Notes under the pieces: model-generated
Told to the model about the DNA's origin: nothing
Seen by the model: the letters and a program-made list of their open reading frames with translations, nothing else
Database searches by the model: none
Translations under genes and position numbers: made by a program
Assembly (NCBI GenBank): GCA_024235135.1
Contig: JACKMZ010000005.1
Location: forward strand, 62,001 to 126,000
Reading direction: 5' to 3'
Source: Gammaproteobacteria bacterium
GTDB taxonomy: Bacteria; Pseudomonadota; Gammaproteobacteria; Competibacterales; Competibacteraceae
Length of the DNA: 64,000 nt
In this document: piece after piece, positions 1-8,800 of the stretch
Layout: every line of letters starts with the position of its first letter
Numbering within the stretch: position 1 is the first letter of the stretch

Positions 1-1494
1 ATGCGGCTGACCATCGGCCTCAAACTGTTTCTGGCTTTACTTCTCTGCACCGGCGGTACGCTGCTGGTCATGGCGCTGCTGGCGCAGTGGAGCCTGGGCC
101 GTGGTTTCCTGAACTACATCAATCAAGTGGAAAGCGAGCGCATGGAAGTGTTCGCCGACCACTTGGCGACCGTCTATATATCCCGCCGCAATTGGCGATG
201 GTTGCGCGACGACCCTCAAGCCTTGCGTCGGGAATTGGCCGTTCTCGACCAACGTCGGCGGTCACCGCAAAATCGGCCGCCCCGTTTACCCCTTCTGTTC
301 GCGGGTCCTCCGCTGCCAGCGCCGCGGCCGCCGGCGCCGCGGCCGATAGGCCCGGCCCCTTTGCCTCCGGTCGGCGGAGATGCCCGGATTCCCACCGATC
401 CGGCGCCGTTGGAACAGCGGTTGACGGTGTTCGATGGCAACAAACAGGCGGTCAAAGGCCATGCCCGTTTTTCGGAAGCGGCGCAAACGGTGGCGATCAA
501 GGTGGAAGAAAAAGTTGTCGGATGGTTGGCGCTGGAACCGCTGCAGCAGGTCACCGCGATGCGGGACGTGCGGTTTCTGCGCCAGCAGTCACATCGGTTC
601 ATGCTGATCGGTGGCCTGCTTCTGGCGCTGGCCGCCTTCGCCGCGCTGGTCTTGGCGCGGCATCTGACCCGCCCGTTGCGCCAACTCACGCGAACCGTGC
701 AACACCTGGCCGCGGGCAATCACGCGATACGAAATCCGATCAAGGGCCGGGACGAAACCGCGGAACTGGGGCACAGCATCAACAGCCTGGCGCATACTTT
801 GGAAGCCAACGAAGAAATCCGCCGTCGTTGGTTCGCCGATATTTCCCACGAATTGCGCACGCCGTTGACCGTACTGCGGGGTGAACTGGAAGCCCTGGAA
901 GACGGAGTGAGACCGACCGACAGCAAAGCGTTGGGATCTCTGAAAGATGAAATCCACGATCTGAGCCAACTGATCGACGATCTGCACGAACTGTCGCTAT
1001 CGGATCTCGGCGCGCTCAGTTACCGCAAGCAGCGGTTGGATCTGAAGGAGTTACTCACCCCAGTCACGACGACGTTCGGAACGCGTATCCAAAGCCATGA
1101 CCTGACATTGGAATTCGTTGCGGAGCGCCTTCCCGCGTTGCCGGTGTACGGTGATCGCCAACGTCTGCAACAGTTATTCGGTAACCTGTTGGAAAACGCG
1201 ATTCGGTACACCGACGCTGGAGGTCGAATCGCATTATCGGTCGTGGCCGACGGCAATACGGCCATCGTCAGTTTGGAAGACACCCCGCCCGGCGTGCCGC
1301 CGGAGGTCTGCGACCGCCTTTTCGAGCGACTGTATCGCGTGGAATCGTCCCGCAGTCGGACCCACGGGGGCAGCGGGCTGGGGCTGGCGATTTGCAAAAA
1401 TATCGTTGCGGCCCATGAAGGCAGCATCCGGGCCGAACCGTCCCGCTTGGGCGGGTTGGCGATCATCGTCAAGCTGCCGCTTCTCGAATTCTAA
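1..1494 (+). CDS. baeS: BaeS-like envelope-stress sensor histidine kinase
   Basis: This is a 497-residue inner-membrane sensor kinase. Membrane segments lie near residues 7-30 and 200-220, flanking a periplasmic sensor region, and a HAMP linker follows. The kinase core has an H-box (SHELRTPL, phospho-acceptor His283), an N-box (NLLENAIRYTD, about 395-405) and a glycine-rich G2 box (GGSGLGLAI, near 456). The HAMP-to-ATPase part resembles E. coli BaeS, including the LRGELEALEDGVR stretch after the H-box. The periplasmic part carries a proline-rich insert at about residues 97-124, which is unusual. The likely partner is the BaeR-like regulator at 4039-4701, two genes downstream. The ATG is the first base of the window and sits directly before the first hydrophobic segment, so it is plausible, but nothing upstream can be seen to test it. 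Confidence 0.88.
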   Translation: MRLTIGLKLFLALLLCTGGTLLVMALLAQWSLGRGFLNYINQVESERMEVFADHLATVYISRRNWRWLRDDPQALRRELAVLDQRRRSPQNRPPRLPLLFAGPPLPAPRPPAPRPIGPAPLPPVGGDARIPTDPAPLEQRLTVFDGNKQAVKGHARFSEAAQTVAIKVEEKVVGWLALEPLQQVTAMRDVRFLRQQSHRFMLIGGLLLALAAFAALVLARHLTRPLRQLTRTVQHLAAGNHAIRNPIKGRDETAELGHSINSLAHTLEANEEIRRRWFADISHELRTPLTVLRGELEALEDGVRPTDSKALGSLKDEIHDLSQLIDDLHELSLSDLGALSYRKQRLDLKELLTPVTTTFGTRIQSHDLTLEFVAERLPALPVYGDRQRLQQLFGNLLENAIRYTDAGGRIALSVVADGNTAIVSLEDTPPGVPPEVCDRLFERLYRVESSRSRTHGGSGLGLAICKNIVAAHEGSIRAEPSRLGGLAIIVKLPLLEF

Positions 1495-1562
1495 AAACCG
1501 ACTTGATGTGATCGATGGCGCGAAGGCATGCGACGGAGTCGGAGCCACGCGGCAGGTTTGGC

Positions 1563-1568
1563 TATAAT
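1563..1568 (+). promoter_or_regulatory. Possible -10 element upstream of the Tat-signal gene
   Basis: A perfect TATAAT lies in the 182-bp gap after the kinase gene, 108 bp before the ATG of the Tat-signal gene. No good -35 hexamer is found about 17 bp upstream, so promoter activity is uncertain. Confidence 0.3.
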
Positions 1569-1676
1569 TCCAAGACAGAGCTCTGTTCGGAATCCTGAAC
1601 GTTCATGAGGGCTCAAGTCACGTCCGAGGCGATAGTCCCATCTCGCCGTCGTAAACCCGACCAACAGGATTAAGCC

Positions 1677-2603
1677 ATGAATTTATCGCGACGCCGATTC
1701 GCCGTCGGTAGCTTGTTTCTACCGCTGGGAACCGCACTCAACGGTGCGGCAAGGAGTGCGGAGCAACAGCCGAAATCGCAACCCGTCTCGGATGCCCAGG
1801 ACGATGAGAGCGGATATGCCAAAGCGTTCGCGAACGGGCGCGAGCAAGTCGTCGATTACCATCGGAAAGCCGGCTACCGGCATCTTCCGGGACAATCGCT
1901 GATTACCGGCCAAGCGTTCAACGGCGGGTTGCGCTACGACGATTCCGGCGGGTTGGCCGATGCGCCGGATGGCGCGATGGTCATCCAAGTCTGCGCTCGT
2001 GTCGAAGACTTGCAATTCAAGGAACGGCAGGAAGTGTTGCCCTATTTTCACCTCTTCGCCTGCAACCGGCGCTCCGATAGCGGCCGCGAGCAGGTCCTTT
2101 CGCAACTGTTGGATCTACTCGTCACGACCGTTGGATTACCGGTGAGACATCTTGGGTTGGTGAGTGTATCCGCCTTGGAAGAATATCGAAGCGTACTGGC
2201 CGAATACGGAATCGATTGGGACAAGCAAGTATCTATTCGGGATCTCGAACAAGCCAAGGCGGCGGGCGACGGATCGGGTTATTTCCGTCCCGAAGGCCAT
2301 CCGGAAAAGCCCGAGTACCGGACGGCCGGACTCTATTTCTGGATGGGCGACGGTCCACCACCGGACTTGTCAACCTATCCCCCGCCCAAGCCGTGGGTGG
2401 AAATCGGCGAAGTGGTGCTCGAAAAATCCATGGGCTTCGGATACGGCTTAGGGCTGGAACGTTTGGTTTACGCCCAAACCCGGTTGTTGCCCGGCTGGCG
2501 GGACGGAATCGCGGCCTTGTCGAAGCAAGCGAGAATGGAGGCCGAGGAAAACGGAATGCCCTTGCCGGAAGGTTATTATCAATTCGAAGAAAGCGCGGGT
2601 TAG
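1677..2603 (+). CDS. Tat-signal protein with alanyl-tRNA-synthetase-like catalytic core
   Basis: This 308-residue protein begins with a twin-arginine signal (SRRRFAVG at residues 4-11, then a hydrophobic stretch and a possible cleavage site near 25-28). The rest aligns by eye with the N-terminal aminoacylation core of class II alanyl-tRNA synthetase. The matches are an early KAGY..LPGQSL segment, a CARVEDLQ..PYFHLFACN segment like the AlaRS CIR.NDL..H.FFEMLGN region, a WVEIGEVV segment, and a class II motif 3 (GFGYGLGLERLVY, residues 253-265, with Arg262). The tRNA-recognition, editing and C-Ala domains of full AlaRS (over 800 residues) are absent. A secreted enzyme with this fold would be odd because the periplasm lacks ATP, so the substrate is unknown. 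An AGGA element lies about 7 nt before the ATG. The gene sits between the kinase and flippase genes. The fold call is by motif only. Confidence 0.6.
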   Translation: MNLSRRRFAVGSLFLPLGTALNGAARSAEQQPKSQPVSDAQDDESGYAKAFANGREQVVDYHRKAGYRHLPGQSLITGQAFNGGLRYDDSGGLADAPDGAMVIQVCARVEDLQFKERQEVLPYFHLFACNRRSDSGREQVLSQLLDLLVTTVGLPVRHLGLVSVSALEEYRSVLAEYGIDWDKQVSIRDLEQAKAAGDGSGYFRPEGHPEKPEYRTAGLYFWMGDGPPPDLSTYPPPKPWVEIGEVVLEKSMGFGYGLGLERLVYAQTRLLPGWRDGIAALSKQARMEAEENGMPLPEGYYQFEESAG

Positions 2604-2622
2604 CATCGAACGATGAAGCGTC

Positions 2623-3945
2623 ATGGTTGAATCCGAACCATCGCAGTACCTCAAACGCGGCGGATTGATTCTCATGGGGGTGGCGCTAGGCGGTTTTGCC
2701 GCCGACTATCTGTTCAATATCGGTATTTCCCGACTCTTGCCCGCTCACGCCTACGGCGATTACAAGGTGGCCTACGCCGTGGCGTCGCTTTCCGCCGTCG
2801 CCGTGTTGCTGGGCGGCGACCGGGCGGCGCCGCGGGTATTGGCAGGGCCGATCCAGCGTGGCGAAGGCCGGGCGGTTTGGGAATATCTGCGGTTTTTTAT
2901 CGGACTGGAACTGGTCCTGTCCGTGCTGCTCGTGGCGGCGACGCTGCTGGCCAGCACATTGCAGTTGGGGCGATTCGACCCGCTGCACCATCATGCCCTG
3001 GTCATCGCGGTATTCGCCGTACCCCTTATCGCGGCCGGCGCTCTGTTGTCACGCACGCTCCAGTCCGCAAAGTATTTGGGCATGGCCAATCTGCCCTGGC
3101 GGGTCGCGTTCCCCATTTTGAAATTGGGCTTGATGGTCGTAGCCGCCGGGTTGTTGGGCGGCTTGACCAGTCAGTCGGCCGTGGTCATGGGCATCGTCGC
3201 CGTGATGTTCATCGTGTCGTGGCAATACTGGATCATACGTCGGCGGGGACTCTTCGAAGCGGGCCGGCAACAGGATTTCCTGCGACCTAAACAGTGGTTG
3301 GCCCTCTCCACACCGATGATGGGCGCTTTGGTCGTCGCCATGGCGCTCCGGCAAGTCGACCTGTTTCTGCTCGAAATCCTGGGAGAAGAGCACGAGGTAG
3401 GGCATTTCGCGGCGGTAGCGACCACAGCCCATGTATTGATGCTGGTGCAACTGACGCTGGTCGGGCTGATCGCGCCCTTGATTGGCCCGGCCATGGAAAG
3501 CGGTGCGGCAAGCTCCCAGGCGATGTTCCGGCACGGTCAACGTCTCTTGATGGTGTCCGTCATTCCGTTGGCGCTGATTATCGCCTGGGCGGGCCGGCCG
3601 ATTCTCGGATTATTCGGCCCGGATTACACCGACGCCCATCCGGCTCTGCTCATTTTGCTGTTCGGCTATGCCCTATGGGCGGTATCGGCGCTCGCCGCCA
3701 CTTGGTTGCAATATGGGGGGCGGGGACATTGGGTGTTGTCGGTCATGCTGGCGGCCCTGGTATTGGATATCGGTCTCAACATCGTCCTGATTCCCCGTTA
3801 TGGTCTTACCGGAGCGGCCTTGGCCACGACGATCGTTTTCAGCTTGGCGGCGGTGGCGAATGGGGCGCTTTATTGGTTTTTCCTGCACTCACCGCGAGGG
3901 ATGTCTTCGCCGGATAAATCCGAACCCGAGTTCCCGCGACCGTGA
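2623..3945 (+). CDS. Wzx/MATE-superfamily flippase (polysaccharide biosynthesis-type membrane protein)
   Basis: This 440-residue integral membrane protein has about 12-14 hydrophobic segments spread over its length. The N-terminus (GGLILMGVALGGFAADYLF followed by SRLLPAHAYGDYKVAYAV) matches the start of Wzx/MurJ-type oligosaccharide flippases, which move lipid-linked sugars or other amphiphiles across the inner membrane. The C-terminal half has the second repeat typical of the fold (LFGPDYTDAHPALLILLFGYALWAVSALAATWL, split here by a loop) and ends in a polar tail. The gene starts 19 bp after the preceding stop, so it probably shares a transcript with the AlaRS-like gene. No strong ribosome-binding site precedes the ATG. 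The substrate cannot be told from sequence, and nothing ties it to export of the cluster product. Confidence 0.8.
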   Translation: MVESEPSQYLKRGGLILMGVALGGFAADYLFNIGISRLLPAHAYGDYKVAYAVASLSAVAVLLGGDRAAPRVLAGPIQRGEGRAVWEYLRFFIGLELVLSVLLVAATLLASTLQLGRFDPLHHHALVIAVFAVPLIAAGALLSRTLQSAKYLGMANLPWRVAFPILKLGLMVVAAGLLGGLTSQSAVVMGIVAVMFIVSWQYWIIRRRGLFEAGRQQDFLRPKQWLALSTPMMGALVVAMALRQVDLFLLEILGEEHEVGHFAAVATTAHVLMLVQLTLVGLIAPLIGPAMESGAASSQAMFRHGQRLLMVSVIPLALIIAWAGRPILGLFGPDYTDAHPALLILLFGYALWAVSALAATWLQYGGRGHWVLSVMLAALVLDIGLNIVLIPRYGLTGAALATTIVFSLAAVANGALYWFFLHSPRGMSSPDKSEPEFPRP

Positions 3946-4038
3946 CCCGAACCGCGCTGGCGTGGACGGGCCGGTCGATCCTTCACATCTCGCGCCGGCG
4001 TACCTAAGCTATCGTCAACAATTGACGGAGCCGTAGCG

Positions 4039-4701
4039 ATGGACAAAAAAATCTTGATCGTGGAGGACGAACCGAAAATTGCGGCATTGCTCCGAGACTA
4101 CCTTGTCCAAAGTGGCTACCAAACGGCTCATCTGGACCGCGGGGACGAGGTCGAGCGGTGGGTGCTGGAAAACCCGGTCGATTTGCTGCTGTTGGATCTG
4201 ATGTTGCCCGGCAAAGACGGCCTGGAAGTGTGCAAGGGGCTCAGGCGGTTTTCCACGGCGCCCATCATCATGATTACCGCTCGCGTGGAGGAAATCGACC
4301 GCCTGCTGGGTTTGGAACTCGGCGCGGACGACTACGTTTGCAAGCCGTTCAGTCCTCGCGAGGTGGTGGCCCGCGTCAAAGCCGTTTTGCGGCGGATTGG
4401 CGCGCCCCCGCCCGAGCCGTCGGTGGTCTTGGACGAAGCGGGCTATAAAGCCAGTATCGCCGGCAAGGATCTCGGTTTGACCGCCGTGGAATTCAAAATG
4501 CTACGCAAGATGGTGTACCAGCCCGGCCGAATCTTTTCCCGGGATCGGCTCATGGACGTCATGTACTCCGACCAGCGTATCGTTTCCGAGCGCACCGTGG
4601 ATAGCCACATCAAAAAACTGCGTAAGAAAATCGCCACGGTAATGCCGGAACGGGAAATCGTTCATTCCGTCTATGGCGTGGGTTACAAGTACGAAGGGTG
4701 A
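4039..4701 (+). CDS. baeR: BaeR-like OmpR-family response regulator
   Basis: This 220-residue DNA-binding response regulator has an N-terminal receiver domain (residues 1-118). It has an acidic pocket (VEDE, 8-11), phospho-acceptor Asp53 in LLLLDLMLPG, a conserved Thr in MITARVEEIDRLLG and Lys in YVCKPFSPREVVARVK. A C-terminal winged-helix domain follows (about 125-220, with LTAVEFKMLRKM, SRDRLMDVMY and RTVDSHIKKLRKK). The EEIDRLLGLELGADDY stretch is close to E. coli BaeR. GGAG lies about 8 nt before the ATG. It is the probable partner of the kinase at 1-1494, from which it is separated by two genes. Whether it controls the flippase, the Tat protein or the large cluster is not visible. Confidence 0.88.
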   Translation: MDKKILIVEDEPKIAALLRDYLVQSGYQTAHLDRGDEVERWVLENPVDLLLLDLMLPGKDGLEVCKGLRRFSTAPIIMITARVEEIDRLLGLELGADDYVCKPFSPREVVARVKAVLRRIGAPPPEPSVVLDEAGYKASIAGKDLGLTAVEFKMLRKMVYQPGRIFSRDRLMDVMYSDQRIVSERTVDSHIKKLRKKIATVMPEREIVHSVYGVGYKYEG

Positions 4702-4734
4702 GCCACCGCGGGTCGGCCGGCTTGGCCACGAGCC

Positions 4735-4761
4735 AAAATAAAACCCCGGCTTGGCCGGGGT
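4735..4761 (-). terminator. Rho-independent terminator of the DUF697 gene
   Basis: A 7-bp stem (ACCCCGG/CCGGGGT, 4743-4761) has a 5-nt loop. Read on the minus strand it is followed by TTTTATTTT (4743-4735), so it is oriented to end transcription of the gene at 4815-5291. On the plus strand no T-run follows, so it is a weaker terminator for baeR. Confidence 0.8.
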
Positions 4762-4814
4762 GAGGTAACGATCCGCTGGGTGAGCGCGCCATCCTGGCCA
4801 CGAGCGTTCTGGCG

Positions 4815-5291
4815 CTAAACCGTGGCCGTGCGCTTGTCCGAGTCCTTGGGCATGCTGCCCTTGCCCGCCTCGAAATACTGCTTGAAGTGTTCCTTGACGG
4901 CCTCCGGGTCGAAATCGAGGAACGTGCCGCCCGATTCAAAATGTTGCACGAATACCTTGCCCACGGCGTAGGTCGCCGCGCCGGCGAAGGCCGGCATGGC
5001 GATCGTGCCGGCGATGGTGCCGATGAAAGGAATGGATTTGAGCAACGAGCCGCCCACGCCCCAGGCGAGGCCTGTCGGGACGATACTGCCCACCAAGCTC
5101 GCCACCAGCGACTTCACGCGGTTTTCGGAAAAAGCGACGTCGTACAATTTAGCCAGTTCGTTCAACATTTTGAGTTGAACCCCTGTCACAGTGACCAAAT
5201 CCAGGAATGGGACCGGAATCGCTCCTGCTCCGACTGACCATCCCACATATTTATTGATGACAAGTTTGGCTTTTGCGTATTGATCTAACAT
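4815..5291 (-). CDS. DUF697 (YcjF-like) small membrane-associated protein
   Basis: This 158-residue protein has hydrophobic, glycine-rich segments: WSVGAGAIPVPFLDLVTVTGVQ near the N-terminus, then VGSIVPTGLAWGVGG and IPFIGTIAGTIAMPAFAGAATYAVG. The pattern is that of the DUF697 family, found alone or fused to GTPase domains; its role is not established. The C-terminus is charged and probably soluble (DFDPEAVKEHFKQYFEAGK). An upstream ATG at 5339 would add 16 residues, but the ATG at 5291 was chosen because CAGGAG lies 9 nt before it. The gene has its own promoter and terminator, points towards baeR, and is not part of the biosynthetic operon. Confidence 0.72.
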   Translation of the reverse strand: MLDQYAKAKLVINKYVGWSVGAGAIPVPFLDLVTVTGVQLKMLNELAKLYDVAFSENRVKSLVASLVGSIVPTGLAWGVGGSLLKSIPFIGTIAGTIAMPAFAGAATYAVGKVFVQHFESGGTFLDFDPEAVKEHFKQYFEAGKGSMPKDSDKRTATV

Positions 5292-5300
5292 GGCCACGAT

Positions 5301-5306
5301 CTCCTG
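5301..5306 (-). promoter_or_regulatory. Ribosome-binding site selecting the DUF697 start
   Basis: CAGGAG on the minus strand lies 9 nt before the ATG at 5291. It favours this start over the ATG at 5339. Confidence 0.6.
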
Positions 5307-5349
5307 CCCGTTGAAGAGTAATCGATGGTATTTATTCAAAGTGAAGCCG

Positions 5350-5377
5350 AATATAGTCCTAATGCCAATATTGTCAA
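5350..5377 (-). promoter_or_regulatory. Sigma70-type promoter for the DUF697 gene
   Basis: On the minus strand a perfect TTGACA (5377-5372) is followed by a 16-nt spacer and TATATT (5355-5350). It lies about 60 bp upstream of the chosen start at 5291 and is the clearest promoter in the window. Confidence 0.7.
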
Positions 5378-5857
5378 GTTAGCATACTGATTTATCTGCC
5401 GTATTATTAACGCAATACGATAAGTCCATTTCGTCGATTCCGGTCCTTTGCAGAAACTTTTGACCATCGTTTCTCCAAAGCTTTTGCACGCAATGCACGG
5501 GCCAATCTCAATAGAATAGTTAGATAAATTCTTCCTTAATATCGATTGTGGAGTGGTTGGTTTGTGCGCTATCGGCCTTGGATCGACGCGATTGGCGAGC
5601 GATATTTTCATTACGGATTGCCGTGACCTCTAGCAGGAGGCGCGCAAGCTCACTATACTTTCCGTCCGAGATTAGCGGCGCCTATTCATAAAAAAAGAAA
5701 ATCCCGCTTCTCGGCGATTGGGTTGATTTTGGGTATTAAAGTTGCTTTCGCAACTCGTTTTATTTCGTCGCCCGTCGCTTAAATATTCAAGGCATTCTTT
5801 AGCGAATTAATCTCATCCAGGGCTAACGTGTCGAGGAGATTAGGGGAAAGAAAGAGA
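5378..5857 (+). other. AT-richer intergenic gap upstream of the PKS/NRPS operon
   Basis: About 480 bp between the divergent DUF697 promoter and the first PKS gene holds no convincing gene. Base composition is clearly more AT-rich than either flank, with runs such as AAAAAAAGAAAA near 5690. Short open frames here lack ribosome-binding sites and recognisable products. The operon promoter must lie here or be read from outside. A TATACT at about 5653 and a TTGATT near 5723 are present, but I could not pair either with a good partner hexamer. A small hairpin (CCTC-TAGCA-GGAGG) lies near 5628. Confidence 0.5.
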
Positions 5858-8800
5858 ATGCTCGAAATCGTCAACCGATACGCGCATGGATATGTTGCGA
5901 TTCCGGCCATAGTCGCCTGCGCCAACCAGGGCTTATTCGGGTTACTGGGTGCGGAAGCGCCTTTATCTTTAGAGCGCATTGCACGATCACTCAATGCCAA
6001 CTCGGGTCACCTGCGGGTTGCGGTCCGAATGTTGGAGTCACTGAATTGGGTTGAACGAACGCCGAATGGCGCCTTTTTCCTCACCGCCGAGTCCGAGCAG
6101 CATCGACAAATTCCTTCGGATATCCTTGATCTTTTCGAATTTCCCGTTGCCGCCTATCTAAGTCAGGCGACCGAAAACGGTCGTTTGCTATCTTGGATTC
6201 GCCGATCCCAGCGGGGTTGGAACGTGTCCTCGCCGTTGCTGGCCGATATGCTGGACGGCCTGTTGGTCATACCCGTGTTTCTGGCGCTCAAGCAGCAGGG
6301 TTTGCCGGCGCCGGGCAGTCCCCCTCTGGGCGCGCTCAGTGCGCCGATCCAGGATGAGTTGGCGGATTGGTTTCTCAGCAAAGGCTGGGCGGAACCGGGC
6401 GGCGGGAGCTGGGTGCTCACGGCCAGCGGCCAGTTTCTGGCCGACCGTTGCCTGATTACCGCGACGACGGCTTCCTATCGTCCGATGCTGGCGAACCTGG
6501 CGGAATTGCTGGGCGGCGATCCCCGCCGGGTTTTCCAACGCGACGAAGCCGGCCACGAAAGCCATATCGACCGGGCGCTGAATGTCATCGGCAGCGGCTT
6601 TCAACACGGCAAGTTCTTCGCCGACCTCGACGACGTACTGATTTCCCTGTTCGATCAGGGGAATTACGCGGAGCAGCCGCATTACCTGTGCGACACGGGA
6701 TGTGGCGACGGTAGTCTGTTACGGCGTTGCTACGAGGCGATAAGGGATAAAACGGACCGGGGCCGCGTACTGGATCGTTACCCCTTGCGGGTGATCGGCG
6801 TGGATTTCAACGGGAAGGCGTTGGAAGCAAGCGCGCGGACCCTGGCGGGAATCCCTCATTGGCTGATTCAAGGCGATATCGGCGATCCCGAGAAGATCGT
6901 CCGGGATTTACGGGCGCGGGGCTTGACTGACCCCGAGAACATTTTGCACCTGCGTTCTTTCCTGGATCACGATCGGCCCTACCAACCGCCAGTCGACGCG
7001 GCGCGCGTCGAAGATCGCGCCCGCCTGCCCTACCAGGGCGTTTACGTCGACGAGCAGGGGCAGTCGATAGCGCCCGCCGAGATGGTGCAAAGTCTGGTCG
7101 AACACCTGCAACGCTGGTCCGACGTGGCCAACCGGCACGGTCTGATTCTGCTGGAAGTGCATTGCTTGACGCCCGAACTGGTCCGGCGTTTTCTGGATCA
7201 CAGCGAAAGTCTACATTTCGACGCCTATCACGCGTTTTCCAAACAGTATCTCGTCGAAGCCGAGGTTTACCTGACGGCATTGGCGGAAGCGGGATTGTTC
7301 GCCCGGCCCGGTTTTTCCAAACGCTATCCCCGAGCCTTCGATTTCACGCGCATTTCGCTGCATTGGCTGGAGCCCCGGCCCTATCGGATTCGCCCCGCCA
7401 GCCCGTCGGATATACCGCGACTGCTGGCGCTGGAAGCCGCCTGCTGGCTGGAACCCCTGCGCGCCACGGCCACCGAACTGGAGCGACGAATGGCGCGTTT
7501 TCCGGACGGCCAGTTCGTGTTGTTGAGCGACGGCCAAGTGGTCGGCGCCGCGTATTGCCAGCGCATCACTGCCGTCCACGTTCTTCAGGCCAGTCGCCGC
7601 GCGCGAGTGTCCGATCTGTACGCGGAAAACGGTCCCATCTTGCAATTGCTGGCCTTGAATGTGTTGCCGGAGTTGCAGGACAAGGGGCTGGGCGATCAGT
7701 TGTTGGAATTCCTGCTCCAGTGGTGCGCTTTGAAGGGTTCCGTGGAGGAGGTCGTCGGCATTACCCGTTGCCGGGATTATCGACCCGAATCCGGCCTGAC
7801 GTTCGAGGATTACGCCTGGGCGCGCAATCGCGACGGGCGTTTGCTCGATCCCGTATTGCGCTTTCACGAAGCGCACGGCGCAACGCTGCGCCAAACGGTG
7901 CCGGATTACTGGCCGATCGATCCCGCCCGGCCGGCGCCCGGCGTCTTGATCCACTACGCGATCCGCCAACGCGAGCCGGTTGAATCCGGCGCCGCGCGCG
8001 CGAAAGCCGCCGACGGTTTAGGCAACGCCGATCAGGCCCACGGCGTCCAACCCGACGCGGAAGCGACGGTCGAAGCGGCCATCCGTTCCCTGCTGGGCAA
8101 GAAGCTGAAGGACTATCAACCCCACACGCCGTTGCGGGAACTGGGCATGGATTCGCTGGATTTGATGGAACTGAGATATTTGCTGAACCGGCGCTTCGGC
8201 GAAAAGATCGACACCACCTTCTTTTTCCGCTGCAGTACGCCGGCGGCCATCGCCGATTTTCTTTCCGGCAAACCGTCGCCGACGACCCCAGAATTCCGTC
8301 CGCCCGTCCGCCCGATGGCGCGGACGGCGGCGTTTCCCGATCCGATCGCTGTCGCCGATCCTCGGCGGGAGCCCATCGCGATCGTCGGCATGAGTTGCCG
8401 CTTCCCCGGCGCCGCCGATCTCGACGCTTATTGGCGATTGCTGCAAGCGGGCGTCGACGCCATCACGCCGGTCCCGCCGGATCGCGGCTGGACGGACGAA
8501 ACCGGCGACGAAGCGGCGGCGGTCCGATTCGGCGGATTCCTGGAACACATCGATCGGTTCGATGCGGCGTTCTTTCGGATTTCGGCGCGCGAGGCCAACG
8601 CGCTCGATCCGCAACAGCGGCTGATTCTGGAGCTGTGTTGGCAGGCGTTGGAACAGGCCGCCATCGATCCGCATCGGTTGGCGGGGAGCCAGACCGGGAT
8701 TTTCGTGGGCGCTTTTTCGCACGATTACGAGATCCTGCAGATCAAACAACCGGGTTGGGAAGACTCCGACGGCTATTTCGCCTCCGGCAATTCCGCCTCC

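Noticed and set aside
4724..4804. Short direct repeat GGCCACGAG at 4724 and 4795 flanking the terminator
   Set aside because: Only nine bases, with no mobile-element features; probably chance in GC-rich DNA.
5336..5611. Possible small genes in the gap (5336-5611 - and 5779-6000 -)
   Set aside because: No ribosome-binding site or recognisable product. The first covers the DUF697 promoter and the second overlaps the start of the methyltransferase domain.
5828..5857. GTG at 5828 as the start of PKS 1
   Set aside because: The extra residues (SRRLGERKR) have no counterpart in the methyltransferase fold, and the ATG at 5858 has a better purine-rich element upstream.
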